64,000 bases of DNA from Pedobacter sp. Leaf250 (GCF_920984735.1 NZ_CAKLBU010000009.1:168612-232611); one strand, 5' to 3'. Numbered from the stretch's first letter, positions 35,035-44,873 are shown. Program-made: numbers and translations. The notes: generated from the letters alone by a model not told the origin.

Positions 35035-36531
35035 ATGCAAACACTGCTCACCTCTACCCAAATGCGCAAGGCTGATGAATTCACCATTGCCAACCTGCCA
35101 ATTGCTTCGATCGATTTAATGGAGAAAGCTGCTCGTGCTTTCATACAAAGCTTTTTAAAAGATGAATTTGACGTTAATAAGGGCATCGCCGTGTTTTGTG
35201 GTAAGGGAAATAATGGGGGCGATGGGTTAGCGATAGCACATTTACTTTGTAACAATGGCTGCGAGAATGTTAAAGTTTATATTGTTAATTTTAATGATAA
35301 ACAAAGCAAAGATTTCTCTATTAATTTACAGCGTATAGATGAATCGCGTTGTAATAAGACGGTAATCGATAAGGCATCAGACTTAAAAAATGTTAAAGCT
35401 GAAATTATTATTGATGCCATTTTAGGTTCGGGTTTGAATAAACCACTTGAAGGTGAATATGGCGTTTTAGTAAGCAAAATTAACAGATTAAATAAAAAGG
35501 TTTATTCAGTAGATGTACCTACGGGTTTTCCAGCCGAAGGGCCAATTCCAACAGAATATAATGGAATTAAAGCGTACAAAACCATATGTTTTCAACGTCC
35601 AAAAATTAATTTTTTCCTCCCAGAATCTGTATTGGCTACGGAGAAATATGAAGTTGTTGATATTGGCCTTAATGAAGAATTTATTCAAAAGCAAGACGCT
35701 GGTTTTTATTTAACTGATAATTCGGATATCCGAAATATACTCAAACCCAGAGCTAATTTTAGTCACAAAGGTACTTATGGCCATGCCTTAATAATTGCTG
35801 GCAGTCCGAATACAATGGGAGCCGCTTTACTTTCATCAATGGCTTGTTTGCACAGCGGGGCTGGATTAACAACGGCTTGCATTCCGCAAAGCGGATTAAT
35901 TGCTTTAAATACAACTTTGCCAGAGGTAATGGCTTTGCCTCGTGATGAATATACCAGAATAGAAAACCCGGCAAAATTTCAGGCTATTGGCGTTGGACCT
36001 GGTTTAGGTATTTCAGTAGAAAATGAAAGGTTGCTCGAAAGTTTAATAGCCAATAATCAACCTTTGGTTATAGATGCCGATGCTTTAAATATGCTTAGTG
36101 AAAAAATAGATTTGATGGATAAGTTATCAGAAAATAGTATTCTAACCCCTCATTTAAAAGAATTCGATCGCTTGTTTGGAGATCATGATAATTGGTGGAA
36201 CCGATTAGAAACTGCAAAAGCAAAAGCTGTAGAGCATAAAATTATAATCATCCTTAAAAATCAATATTCATTTATTTGTGTGCCGGATGGAAAAATCTAC
36301 ATCAATCCAACGGGTAACCCTGCAATGGCGCAAGGTGGAATGGGCGATGTGTTGACTGGGTTAATCGTTGCGTTTCTTGCTCAAAAATACACAGCAGAAA
36401 ATGCAGCAATTTTAGGATGTTATCTTCATGGGCTGGCTGGAGATTATTTAGCCGAGGAAAGAATAGTGGTGAGTGCTTCACAAGTAGCAAAACAAATAGC
36501 TAAAGAGATAAAGAAATTAATTCACTCGTAA
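35035..36531 (+). CDS. nnr: Bifunctional NAD(P)H-hydrate epimerase / ADP-dependent dehydratase
   Basis: A 498-residue fusion that repairs hydrated NADH and NADPH. The N-terminal YjeF_N epimerase has GKGNNGGDG at residues 56-64 and VDVPTGFPAEG. The C-terminal YjeF_C kinase-like dehydratase has HKGTYGHALIIAGSPNTMGAA-type substrate loops, VIDADALNML, LTPHLKEF and NPAMAQGGMGDVLTG. Both halves look intact. It is monocistronic as far as spacing shows. Confidence 0.96.
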   Translation: MQTLLTSTQMRKADEFTIANLPIASIDLMEKAARAFIQSFLKDEFDVNKGIAVFCGKGNNGGDGLAIAHLLCNNGCENVKVYIVNFNDKQSKDFSINLQRIDESRCNKTVIDKASDLKNVKAEIIIDAILGSGLNKPLEGEYGVLVSKINRLNKKVYSVDVPTGFPAEGPIPTEYNGIKAYKTICFQRPKINFFLPESVLATEKYEVVDIGLNEEFIQKQDAGFYLTDNSDIRNILKPRANFSHKGTYGHALIIAGSPNTMGAALLSSMACLHSGAGLTTACIPQSGLIALNTTLPEVMALPRDEYTRIENPAKFQAIGVGPGLGISVENERLLESLIANNQPLVIDADALNMLSEKIDLMDKLSENSILTPHLKEFDRLFGDHDNWWNRLETAKAKAVEHKIIIILKNQYSFICVPDGKIYINPTGNPAMAQGGMGDVLTGLIVAFLAQKYTAENAAILGCYLHGLAGDYLAEERIVVSASQVAKQIAKEIKKLIHS

Positions 36532-36648
36532 ACATAACATCAGCAGTTTGGCAATCGGATTTATCTGTTAATTAATAAAATATTTTGGCTTAAGAATTGA
36601 TTATTTCATGTGCCTTAACCGGTTAACTAAAAAATATATAGAATTAAG

Positions 36649-37350
36649 ATGGAAAAAAGAGAATACACTTTAAATGAATTAATTAAAGAATCTGCAGAAG
36701 ATCCAAATGAGAATGACTTTTTTGAATTGGAAAAACCAGCAATGCTGGAAGTAAACTTAAAGAATCAAAAAATCATGGCGAAAGCCGGATCGATGGTTGC
36801 CTATATTGGCAATGTTGATTTTAAACGGGAAGGTTTGCTAAGTAAAGGCTTGGGAGGATTGTTGAAGAAAGCCATTTCTGGCGAAGGAACATCGCTTATG
36901 CATGCTGCAGGAACTGGTAAACTTTATTTAGCTGATGAAGGTAAAAAAGTAAAAATTATCAAACTTCAAAACGAATCTATTTTTGTAAATGGCAATGATG
37001 TTTTAGCCCTTGAAGATAGCATCAAAAATGAAATAAAAATGCTAAAAAGTGTTGCTGGAATGATGAGTGGAGGCTTATTTCAGGTGAAATTATCAGGGAG
37101 TGGTTATATTGCCATTACTACCCATGGCGAACCCATTTTATTAAGGGTAAGTGCAAATCAACCCGTCTATACCGATCCAAATGCAACGGTGGCTTGGTCA
37201 GAAAATTTATCTCCAAATATTAAAACGAATCTAACTTTCGGTTCATTTATCGGGAGAGGAAGCGGAGAATCATTTCAATTGGAATTTTTCGGCGAAGGTT
37301 GGGTTTTAGTTCAACCTTATGAAGAAGTGAAATACGCAGCAAAATCATAA
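36649..37350 (+). CDS. AIM24 family protein (TIGR00266-like)
   Basis: A 233-residue protein with the AIM24 beta-helical pattern: MLEVNLKNQKIMAKAGSMVAY, GTGKLYLADEGKKVKII, and GEGWVLVQPYEE near the end. Bacterial members are cytoplasmic with no settled biochemical role. A perfect terminator follows. Confidence 0.88.
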   Translation: MEKREYTLNELIKESAEDPNENDFFELEKPAMLEVNLKNQKIMAKAGSMVAYIGNVDFKREGLLSKGLGGLLKKAISGEGTSLMHAAGTGKLYLADEGKKVKIIKLQNESIFVNGNDVLALEDSIKNEIKMLKSVAGMMSGGLFQVKLSGSGYIAITTHGEPILLRVSANQPVYTDPNATVAWSENLSPNIKTNLTFGSFIGRGSGESFQLEFFGEGWVLVQPYEEVKYAAKS

Positions 37351-37358
37351 TCAAAAAA

Positions 37359-37391
37359 AATCCCGACAACTTTAATTGTCGGGATTTTTTA
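37359..37391. terminator. Bidirectional terminator
   Basis: Eleven-base perfect arms (37359-37369 and 37376-37386) between A- and T-runs, between convergent genes. Confidence 0.9.
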
Positions 37392-37410
37392 TTTTATGAA
37401 TACAGCGCCT

Positions 37411-38268
37411 TTATACGCCGCCCATTACGGTTAGTTTCTCCATGGTTGGATTTACACTTCCGCCCATTGGTTCTAAAGTAACTGCGAATGCTTGTGCTTC
37501 CTGTATAGTTTGCATTTTTTGTAAAGCTTCAGTTGTTGTTGTATCGGTTTTGCCAAATACACCCAAGCTTACAGGTTTTCCATTTACCAATGCCCACAGT
37601 TGATACTCATGTTGCTCATCGGTTTTTGGTAAATCCATCGCTACATAATTAATCAAAACACTTTTATCTTTTTTATTCCAATATACGTTCATTTTAGATG
37701 TTGGACTAAAAGCCTGGCCAGCCATACGAACAGTTGCCCATTCTTTACTATCATTCATAGCCACCATATTATCTAAACCCTTATTCTCAAATTCTAGCTT
37801 GCTTACCGTTCCTGCAAATTTTTCCTTATCCAGATTTAAACTTGCAATCTGATCGTGAGCAGCATTTAATTTGTTATAAGTAATAAAAAGTGCAGCAGTG
37901 CTGATGATTAATAAAGCAACACAAGCTACCAATGCAAACCGCAATGTTCTAACTTTGCCATCACTGCCATCCAATCTAACTATTCTAGGCTCTTCCGTAT
38001 AAATAGGAGCTGTAGATGCTGTTTCAACTTCTTCACTAATTCCTAATTTCTCAAATAGCTTAGTTTCTACATCATTAGAGGGATCTATAGCATTTTCCAT
38101 CGCATAATTTTCCATGGCAAGCTCAATGGCAGATAATTCATCTTTAATCTCGGGATATTGAGATGCCATATCCTCCACTTGTAACGCTTCTTCAGGCGAT
38201 AAATCACCCAAAACGTACAATTCTAGTACTCCTGATTCGATATATGCTTTTAAATTTTCCACGTTCAA
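37411..38268 (-). CDS. Anti-sigma factor, RskA-like
   Basis: A 285-residue anti-sigma protein. The N-terminal zinc-less anti-sigma region (LYVLGDLSPEEALQVEDMASQYPEI) occupies the first 70 residues. One transmembrane helix is near residues 105-125 (FALVACVALLIISTAALFI). The periplasmic RskA C-terminal domain has YQLWALVNGKPVSLGVF and ends FAVTLEPMGGSVNPT. The start codon is TTG, overlapping the TGA of the sigma gene as TTGA, so the pair is translationally coupled and probably made in fixed proportion. Confidence 0.92.
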   Translation of the reverse strand: MNVENLKAYIESGVLELYVLGDLSPEEALQVEDMASQYPEIKDELSAIELAMENYAMENAIDPSNDVETKLFEKLGISEEVETASTAPIYTEEPRIVRLDGSDGKVRTLRFALVACVALLIISTAALFITYNKLNAAHDQIASLNLDKEKFAGTVSKLEFENKGLDNMVAMNDSKEWATVRMAGQAFSPTSKMNVYWNKKDKSVLINYVAMDLPKTDEQHEYQLWALVNGKPVSLGVFGKTDTTTTEALQKMQTIQEAQAFAVTLEPMGGSVNPTMEKLTVMGGV

Positions 38269-38816
38269 TTAAAACTCCTTCTCAATTCTATAATAGCCAA
38301 TCGGATACGGGTTTTTACCGTGCCTAATGGCAAATCTAACTTCTCTGCGGCTTCCACATGTGTGTAACCTTTGTAATAAACTAAATTGAGAACTGCTTGT
38401 AAGTCTGGTTTTAGGTTCTCTACAAGTTGCTTTACTCCAAGTACATCTGGATTAAAAGTTACCTTGTTTTGCTCATCAACGAAACTTACGTTATTTTCTA
38501 TATCTTGGTTTTTGAGTGAATTCTTAAAATCTTTCGAACGCAACTTATCTATGGATAAATTTCTGGCAATATTCATCATCCAGGTAAATAATCGTCCTTT
38601 GGTATTATCGTAATGAGCAGCAGATTGCCATATTTTTACAAACGTTTCTTGTAAAACATCTTCAGCGAGTTCGGTGTGCGTAATAATACGTGAAATTACA
38701 CCGTAAAGTGCTGATGAGTACATGCTATACAATGTTTTTAACACTACAGGATCTTTCGATTGCAGTGCAAGAACAAGTTCAGGCTCGGTTAGGGTTAATT
38801 TTTTTTTTGCAGTCAC
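38265..38816 (-). CDS. ECF RNA polymerase sigma factor, SigK-like
   Basis: A 183-residue ECF sigma. Region 2 has LYSMYSSALYGVISRI and LAEDVLQETFVKIWQSA, and region 4 has YYKGYTHVEAAEKLDLPLGTVKTRIR. It starts with GTG; an alternative ATG start within the conserved region would be too short. It is paired with the RskA-like gene and probably held inactive at the membrane. It does not sit next to susC genes, unlike the first sigma factor in this window. Confidence 0.94.
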   Translation of the reverse strand: MTAKKKLTLTEPELVLALQSKDPVVLKTLYSMYSSALYGVISRIITHTELAEDVLQETFVKIWQSAAHYDNTKGRLFTWMMNIARNLSIDKLRSKDFKNSLKNQDIENNVSFVDEQNKVTFNPDVLGVKQLVENLKPDLQAVLNLVYYKGYTHVEAAEKLDLPLGTVKTRIRLAIIELRRSFN

Positions 38817-38933
38817 TATTGGTTACTAAGATACAATAGAGAACAGTAAAAGCAAAAAAATGTTTTGAAAACCTATTCCTTTAAAGAATGCGATTTTTCA
38901 AAACACTTTTAAATTATAGATCTTGATTAACGT

Positions 38934-39827
38934 TTATGCTATTCCTTCAATAGGAAAAAGATGTTTTTCTGCATGGTACGATGACCGAACCAGCGGGCCA
39001 CTTTCTACGTATTTTAAGCCTTTGGCCAAACCAACCTCCTTATACATCGCAAAAGTATCTGGATGAATCCAATCTACAACCGGGTGATGATTACGGGTTG
39101 GCTGTAAATATTGGCCAAGCGTTAAAATATGAACGCCATTTGCTACCAGATCATCCATAGCCTCAAAAATATCCTCTTCAGTTTCGCCTAAACCAAGCAT
39201 GATTCCGGTTTTAGTTCTTAATCCAAATTCAGAAATTCTTTTTAGCGCTTCTAAACTTCTATCGTATTTAGCCTGGATACGTACTTGTCTTGTTAAACGC
39301 TTAACAGTTTCCATGTTGTGCGAAACCACTTCAGGGCGCTCTTCCAAAACACGATATAAATTATCCCATTGACCTTTAAAGTCGGGAATTAAAGTTTCAA
39401 GCGTCGTAATTGGACTTTCTCTGCGAATGGCCTGCAAAGTTTCTGCCCAAATTATTGAGCCGCCATCTTTTAAATCATCACGATCTACCGAAGTGATTAC
39501 ACAATGTTTAACGCCCATTAATTTTACCGAGCTGGCAATACGATTTGGTTCATCTACATCAACCGCTAAAGGGCGGCCAGTAGCAACTGCACAAAAAGAA
39601 CAACTGCGTGTACAGATGTTTCCTAAAATCATGAAAGTTGCCGTACCTGCTCCCCAGCATTCGCCCATGTTAGGGCAATTGCCGCTTTCGCAGATAGTGT
39701 GTAATTTGTGTGTATCTACCAAACTGCGAACTTGTGCATATTCTTTTCCAACAGGCAATTTTACACGCAACCAATCTGGTTTACGTTTAACTTCAGTTAC
39801 AGCAGGTACTACCGGTAAATCAATCAT
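38934..39827 (-). CDS. lipA: Lipoyl synthase
   Basis: A 297-residue radical SAM enzyme that inserts two sulfurs into octanoyl groups on lipoyl domains. The auxiliary cluster ligands are Cys46, Cys51 and Cys57 ([12 protein letters not shown]). The radical SAM ligands are Cys72, Cys76 and Cys79 (CTRSCSFC). The C-terminal RSSYHAEKH with the cluster-ligating serine is present. A TAACTTTG box ends four bases before the ATG, implying a leaderless message. Confidence 0.97.
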   Translation of the reverse strand: MIDLPVVPAVTEVKRKPDWLRVKLPVGKEYAQVRSLVDTHKLHTICESGNCPNMGECWGAGTATFMILGNICTRSCSFCAVATGRPLAVDVDEPNRIASSVKLMGVKHCVITSVDRDDLKDGGSIIWAETLQAIRRESPITTLETLIPDFKGQWDNLYRVLEERPEVVSHNMETVKRLTRQVRIQAKYDRSLEALKRISEFGLRTKTGIMLGLGETEEDIFEAMDDLVANGVHILTLGQYLQPTRNHHPVVDWIHPDTFAMYKEVGLAKGLKYVESGPLVRSSYHAEKHLFPIEGIA

Positions 39828-39831
39828 ATTG

Positions 39832-39839
39832 CAAAGTTA
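39832..39839 (-). promoter_or_regulatory. -7 box (TAACTTTG) four bases before lipA
   Basis: Full match to TAnnTTTG on the minus strand; the gap to ATG is 39828-39831. Confidence 0.6.
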
Positions 39840-39953
39840 AGGATTAGGATTGAAATCTTGTAACGTTGAAATGTTTGAAAGGTGTAATGTTTGAGAAACT
39901 GATTTTAGCCCTCAGATAAATATTAGCAAGATGCAGATCTCCATTAGATGGAC

Positions 39954-41249
39954 TTACCATAAACTTTTCGCTTTCTCCAATAATTCACTTCCTTTTTTTG
40001 TGATCTCTTTTTTGCTATTGTCTATTGCCTTCTCATTTGTATAAGAACTTACCGCGTTAGACATATCTTTGAATTTATTGATATTGGCAAAAATTTCTTT
40101 TGTGTGCGGAACATTGTTATCTCTCATTACTTTCTCCCAATCAATTTTAGCCAAAACCGAAATCATATATTTTGAGGCTAGCCTGGCCATAAATGCTTTG
40201 TCGTAAACACCATTTAAAGCAGCTTCTGGTTTACGGTTTTTTACATAATCTATAGTTTTCTGGATTGCTTCACGTTCATTGTCTGAAAATAATAGACTAG
40301 CTTTTAATTTCTCTAATGCTGGAATAGCCTTTTCAGGATTTTCTCGTTTTAAGTTCAGGTAAGCATCTATTAACCAAACCAATTCAGTTTCGAGGCCCAG
40401 CTTATTCATATCTTTCACAAACAGATCAAAATCTTCCAGCGATCTTTCCTCATCAATTTTTCTTTCCATTCGCATTCTGTCAAAACCCCTGAAAAGATAA
40501 TTCATGCCATGAAAAGCAGTGTGCGTTTGTTCATCGCTTAAATTTCTCCAGCCAAAAAAAGCTTTTGTGTAGGGAAGTGGGATTTTTTCGTTTTTATCGA
40601 GCCATTTAATGTTACGAGATAAACCATCTTCTGATAGATAAAATAAATTATTGCTAAAAAACAAGAAGCCACGAACAAATTCCAATAAGGTCTTAATCTC
40701 CGAATCATCCAATAATTCTGGTTGCGTTTTCGAACATTCGTATAATGCAAAAGGCTGTCCTAAATCTCTCGTGGTTAAAACGGCCATGCTTAAAATGGCA
40801 TGTTCAATGTTTTTTAAACGAATTTTCTCTTTAGGATCAACTAATTTCATGTCTACTTTTGGCGCACCATACATTACATTAAAACCTTCTATCAATCCAG
40901 GAAAAACATCTTCATCAGTATTTTTGACTAGTTTTTTAACCTTTCGGTAATCGTTATAAAGTTGCAATGCTTCTATAACTGAAATGCTTTTTTTATTGGT
41001 ATCTATGCGGTGCATCGCATTTAAAATGTTGCGGCTTTGGCCTGAGAACTTTTGGTATTCAGCCATATTAGTATCGAGCACAGCATTGGAGCGGACAGCA
41101 ATTTTTGCGAACTTATAAAAGACAATTTTATCGTAATTTATATTTTCTTCAAGTTTTTGCTTGTCGATTTGGAGCAGAACTTCATCTGTTTTTTCTTTTG
41201 AACAACTTGCAAAGACAACTACGCAAATTAATAAGATTAAATTTTTCAT
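39954..41249 (-). CDS. Lipoprotein of unknown function
   Basis: The start at 41249 gives a lipoprotein signal (MKNLILLICVVVFASC, Cys16); the frame extends upstream to 41342 but those residues are unlike a signal peptide. The mature protein (about 415 residues) is almost all helical and charged. A segment near 270-340 (LVWLIDAYLNLKRENPEKAIPALEKLKASL) resembles TPR-type helices. I do not recognise the family. It stands between lipA and the divergent mqo. Confidence 0.75.
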   Translation of the reverse strand: MKNLILLICVVVFASCSKEKTDEVLLQIDKQKLEENINYDKIVFYKFAKIAVRSNAVLDTNMAEYQKFSGQSRNILNAMHRIDTNKKSISVIEALQLYNDYRKVKKLVKNTDEDVFPGLIEGFNVMYGAPKVDMKLVDPKEKIRLKNIEHAILSMAVLTTRDLGQPFALYECSKTQPELLDDSEIKTLLEFVRGFLFFSNNLFYLSEDGLSRNIKWLDKNEKIPLPYTKAFFGWRNLSDEQTHTAFHGMNYLFRGFDRMRMERKIDEERSLEDFDLFVKDMNKLGLETELVWLIDAYLNLKRENPEKAIPALEKLKASLLFSDNEREAIQKTIDYVKNRKPEAALNGVYDKAFMARLASKYMISVLAKIDWEKVMRDNNVPHTKEIFANINKFKDMSNAVSSYTNEKAIDNSKKEITKKGSELLEKAKSLW

Positions 41250-41605
41250 CTTTAAAACAATCTTTAATGAAGCAAATACTCCATTTAATAAAAATATACT
41301 TTTAAAACGGGATGTTTTTTTAGGATGACTATTCGCTTGCAATATCCAAATTTTTGCTGCAAATTTCTTATTATTCGTTCGATACGAACAGCTAATGGTT
41401 TATTTATTCTTTAGAAATGATAATGTCAACACTACAATTTTCTCTTCTAATATAATCTTAATGAAGATTTAATAATTTTGGTTCAAGATTTAGCGTATTG
41501 GATTAAATTTTGCTAATTAATTATACCATTTTGAGGCAAATACACATTTTTTGTCAATTTTATGGATTTCATTTACGAAAATTCGTTTCATATTTAAAAT
41601 GATTT

Positions 41606-41613
41606 TAAATTTG
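41606..41613 (+). promoter_or_regulatory. -7 box (TAAATTTG) for mqo
   Basis: Match to TAnnTTTG, 18 bases before the ATG. Confidence 0.5.
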
Positions 41614-41631
41614 CAACTCCTTTAATATAAG

Positions 41632-43140
41632 ATGACAAAAAAGATAAAGACAGTTGGTAAAACTGACGCAGACGTAATTCTAATAGGCGCAGGTATCATG
41701 AGCGCTACCCTTGGTGTTTTATTGAAAGAGTTGGAGCCAAACTTAAGTATTGAGATATACGAAAGATTGGATATTGCGGCAGCAGAAAGTTCTGATGCTT
41801 GGAATAATGCTGGTACTGGTCACTCTGCATTTTGCGAACTGAACTATACACCAGAGAAGAAAGACGGTTCAATTGAAACTAAAAAGGCGGTTCAAATTGC
41901 AGAACATTTTGAAGTATCAAAGCAATTCTGGTCGTATCTTATTGAAAAGGGTTTAGTTTCAAATCCTGAAAACTTCATTCGTAAAATCCCACATATGAGT
42001 TTTGTTTGGGGTAAAAAGAATGTCGATTATCTAAAAAAACGCTTTGAAGCTTTGCAGCAATGTGATTTGTTTAGCGATATGCAATACACTGAGGATGCAG
42101 AAGTGGTAAAAGAATGGGCACCGTTAATAATGGATGGCCGAAAGAAAAGTGATAAAATTGCTGCTACCAAAATGGATTTAGGAACTGATGTTAACTTCGG
42201 TTCTTTAACCCGCGATATGTTTAATCATTTAAAGGAGCAGCCAAATGTTAGTCTTTATTTCAATCATGAAATTCGCGATTTAAAGAAAAATAAAGAAGGA
42301 AACTGGAGCATAAAAGTTAAAGATTTAGAAACGAAAGAGAAGCGCAAACGTGTTGCAAAATTTGTTTTTATTGGTGCTGGTGGTGGTTCACTTCCATTAT
42401 TGGAAAAATCTGATATTCCGGAAGGAAAAGGATTTGGTGGTTTCCCGGTGAGCGGGCAATGGTTAAAATGTACCAATGAAGAAATCATTAAACAACACCA
42501 CGCTAAAGTATATGGAAAAGCTGCTGTTGGCGCTCCGCCGATGTCTGTTCCGCATTTGGATACCCGAATGATTAATGGCAAACAAGCACTGTTGTTTGGT
42601 CCTTATGCAGGTTTTTCTACTAAATTTTTAAAAAATGGCTCATTCTTAGATCTGCCAAAGTCAATCAAATTCAACAATATCCGTCCGATGTTATCGGCAG
42701 GATTGCATAATCTTGATTTAACAAAATACCTAATCGAACAAGTAAGGCAATCGCCAGAAGATAGATTGGAAGCTTTGAAAGAATATTTACCAACCGCACA
42801 ATTGAAAGATTGGGAACTGGAATATGCAGGGCAACGTGTTCAGGTAATTAAAAAAGACGAGAAACAAGGCGGAATTTTAGAATTTGGAACCGAGGTAGTA
42901 AGTGCAGGTGATGGCTCTATCGCAGCTTTGTTGGGCGCCTCACCAGGTGCGTCAACCGCTGTATCTATTATGATCGAATTGCTTGGTCGCTGTTTTGCAG
43001 CAGATTTGGCAACTGATGAATGGCAGGCAAAAATGAGAGAAATGATTCCTACCTTCGGTAAAGAACTGGCTAATAACGCCAAACTTTGTAAAGAAACTAG
43101 GGAAAGGACGTCAAGGATTTTAGAGATCGAAAACGCATAA
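41632..43140 (+). CDS. mqo: Malate:quinone oxidoreductase
   Basis: A 502-residue membrane-associated flavoprotein that oxidises malate to oxaloacetate and reduces quinone. The FAD-binding GAGIMSATLG is at residues 19-28, then NNAGTGHSAFCELNYTP, SFVWG and GFGGFPVSGQWL typical of MQO. The C-terminal GASPGASTAVSIM is also present. It replaces or complements NAD-linked malate dehydrogenase in the TCA cycle. A long terminator follows. Confidence 0.96.
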   Translation: MTKKIKTVGKTDADVILIGAGIMSATLGVLLKELEPNLSIEIYERLDIAAAESSDAWNNAGTGHSAFCELNYTPEKKDGSIETKKAVQIAEHFEVSKQFWSYLIEKGLVSNPENFIRKIPHMSFVWGKKNVDYLKKRFEALQQCDLFSDMQYTEDAEVVKEWAPLIMDGRKKSDKIAATKMDLGTDVNFGSLTRDMFNHLKEQPNVSLYFNHEIRDLKKNKEGNWSIKVKDLETKEKRKRVAKFVFIGAGGGSLPLLEKSDIPEGKGFGGFPVSGQWLKCTNEEIIKQHHAKVYGKAAVGAPPMSVPHLDTRMINGKQALLFGPYAGFSTKFLKNGSFLDLPKSIKFNNIRPMLSAGLHNLDLTKYLIEQVRQSPEDRLEALKEYLPTAQLKDWELEYAGQRVQVIKKDEKQGGILEFGTEVVSAGDGSIAALLGASPGASTAVSIMIELLGRCFAADLATDEWQAKMREMIPTFGKELANNAKLCKETRERTSRILEIENA

Positions 43141-43163
43141 TTTCTGAAAAGATTAATCATAAA

Positions 43164-43199
43164 AAAAGGGCGCAAATATTAAATTTGCGCCCTTTTTTT
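43164..43199. terminator. Bidirectional terminator
   Basis: Fourteen-base perfect arms (43164-43177 and 43183-43196), between mqo and the convergent ytxJ-like gene. Confidence 0.9.
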
Positions 43200-43213
43200 A
43201 TGTGGCAGACCAA

Positions 43214-43546
43214 TTATGCTGCAATTACTTCTGCTACTTCTTCGGCAGAAATATCACTGTGTGAAGCTTCTAAGACGCAATCGCCATCTTTAATTAATAA
43301 AATTTGTGGCGATTGATGGGTAACCTGGAAAAGCAAGGCAACTTCTGTCGAAATTTCGCGGTAGGCTATTAAATCCAGGAAATATAATTTTGTATCTTCT
43401 GGAATTACATCCCAGCTAAATTCGAAATTTCTTTTAGCCATCGAACTGATTGAGCAACGGGTACTGTGCTTAAAAATAAGGCTATATCCGCTTGCCGATT
43501 TAATTTCATTCAGCTGATCTATCGATGTTAAATTAACCCAAGTCAT
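43214..43546 (-). CDS. ytxJ: Bacillithiol-system redox protein YtxJ-like (DUF2847)
   Basis: A 110-residue thioredoxin-fold protein with a single active cysteine, Cys31 in KHSTRCSISSMA, and the segment HQSPQILLIKDG. YtxJ proteins are monothiol bacilliredoxin-like proteins. The start at 43546 fits the family; the frame also opens at 43573. Bacillithiol use is known in some Bacteroidota, so this is consistent, but no biosynthesis gene is in the window. Confidence 0.85.
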   Translation of the reverse strand: MTWVNLTSIDQLNEIKSASGYSLIFKHSTRCSISSMAKRNFEFSWDVIPEDTKLYFLDLIAYREISTEVALLFQVTHQSPQILLIKDGDCVLEASHSDISAEEVAEVIAA

Positions 43547-43632
43547 AATAAATATTGTTTTATAGGTAAACACATGCAGTTTAATAAAGTTCTGCAGATG
43601 ACTGTAAGATGAAAATTAGGAAGATTTGGTTA

Positions 43633-43755
43633 TTAGTTTCTTCTGCGTTTGCCTTCAGGATAAGAGCTATAGGCAGGACAAAGTTTAGAAGAGCAAGATT
43701 CTAAAATGGTAATGGTGCAGAACACCGCCAATAATAAGATGGCTACTTTTTTCAT
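43633..43755 (-). CDS. Very small lipoprotein
   Basis: A 40-residue open frame with a lipoprotein signal (MKKVAILLLAVFCTITILES, Cys21) and a short mature part, SSKLCPAYSSYPEGKRRR. The Cys-Pro-Ala-Tyr-Ser tail followed by basic residues looks conserved in this order as far as I recall, but its role is unknown. Confidence 0.65.
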   Translation of the reverse strand: MKKVAILLLAVFCTITILESCSSKLCPAYSSYPEGKRRRN

Positions 43756-43890
43756 CTGTTTATACTTGTTTTTAAAGGTGATGAAGCTATCATAATTTTT
43801 ATTCTAACCAATTTGTGGTTTGAAATCATGATGGTTCATTAGATTTGGGATTAAAGCACTAAGTTACAAATAGTTTATTAAAACACAATT

Positions 43891-44382
43891 TTAAATATTT
43901 GCCGAAAAATCAGCCATTTTTATTGCGGTTATGGCTGCTTCATCGCCTTTATTGCCATGTTTGCCTCCAGCACGATCTTGTGCCTGCTCCAAATTATTGG
44001 TGGTTAACACGCCAAAAATTACAGGTTTGCTATACCTAATGCCCACATTTGTAATGCCTTGTGCCACCGCGTCGCAAATAAAATCGAAATGTTTGGTGTC
44101 ACCTTGAATTACACAACCCAAGCAAATTACAGCATCAATGTCGCTTCTTTTGCTCAACAAAATCTCTGCTCCACCAGTTAATTCGAAACTTCCGGGTACA
44201 GGTAACGAAACAATGTTTTCTTCCGCCACGCCATTATCCAATAAAGTTTTTAATGCACCATTGTATAAAGCGCCTGTAATTTCTGCGTTCCATTCGGCTA
44301 CAATAATTCCAAATTTATAATTTGCTCCATTTGGAACAGTGGTGTGAGAGAAATCAGAAAGATTTTTTAATTGTGTTGACAT
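43891..44382 (-). CDS. ribH: 6,7-dimethyl-8-ribityllumazine synthase
   Basis: A 163-residue lumazine synthase, the penultimate enzyme of riboflavin synthesis. It has [56 protein letters not shown] with the catalytic His, and [21 protein letters not shown]. No FMN riboswitch is seen upstream. A TATCTTTG box ends four bases before the ATG. Confidence 0.97.
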   Translation of the reverse strand: MSTQLKNLSDFSHTTVPNGANYKFGIIVAEWNAEITGALYNGALKTLLDNGVAEENIVSLPVPGSFELTGGAEILLSKRSDIDAVICLGCVIQGDTKHFDFICDAVAQGITNVGIRYSKPVIFGVLTTNNLEQAQDRAGGKHGNKGDEAAITAIKMADFSANI

Positions 44383-44386
44383 GCAA

Positions 44387-44394
44387 CAAAGATA
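44387..44394 (-). promoter_or_regulatory. -7 box (TATCTTTG) four bases before ribH
   Basis: Full match to TAnnTTTG on the minus strand; the gap is 44383-44386. Confidence 0.6.
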
Positions 44395-44873
44395 ATGCTA
44401 AGCACTTAATGTTGAAAGCGCTAAATGTTTAAATGTTGTAAGTTTAATTTTTACTGAATTTGAAATGGTTGTGTATTGTTGTTGAAATTTATGTGTCTTA
44501 TAGCATAAATATTCTTAAATCCACAAGAGAAATAACTCATATTTGAAAAGCAGAGGCTGTGTTTCAATTATTTGTTAGCCCTGCTCTCCGTTTTACTCAC
44601 CCGATGAAATATCGGGTTTCGTGTTCACTTCGATCAGGTTTAGATTACTGGTGGCTTTGCTACTATTAACGTTTAAAAGCAAAATGTCGTAGTATTTTCA
44701 AAAAAAGCAGAATTTTTGTCTGCGTAAAAATGAAGCATATCCGGCGCTTTAGTCATTAGAAACTTCATTATGTAAAAGCACAAAATTGTTTAGTTTAGTA
44801 AATATTCAGATATAAGTTTAAATATTTTATGGAATCTATTTTAATATTCCATCTAAAGTTTAAAGCCCTAATT
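44395..44873. other. 479-base gap with one repeat copy, otherwise no gene
   Basis: Apart from the hairpin repeat at 44574-44652 I see only AT-rich sequence. The alpha-2-macroglobulin frame opens at 44829, but its signal peptide starts at 44874. Confidence 0.5.
44574..44652 (-). repeat. Dispersed hairpin repeat, copy 2 (CTAAACCTGAT type)
   Basis: Read on the minus strand it starts GTAATCTAAACCTGATC, has ACCCGAT...ATCGGGT arms around ATTTC (44599-44617) and ends GCAGGGCTAAC. It aligns along its length with 10306-10376. Confidence 0.5.

Noticed and set aside
39427..39840. 137-codon plus-strand frame over lipA
   Set aside because: It is antisense to a clear lipA and has no domain features.
41380..41394. 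GTTCGATACGAAC palindrome as an operator
   Set aside because: Only five-base arms and far from the mqo promoter box; too short to support.
44395..44873. FMN riboswitch for ribH or another aptamer
   Set aside because: The ribH promoter box is four bases from its ATG, leaving no leader; the conserved FMN aptamer elements are not visible.
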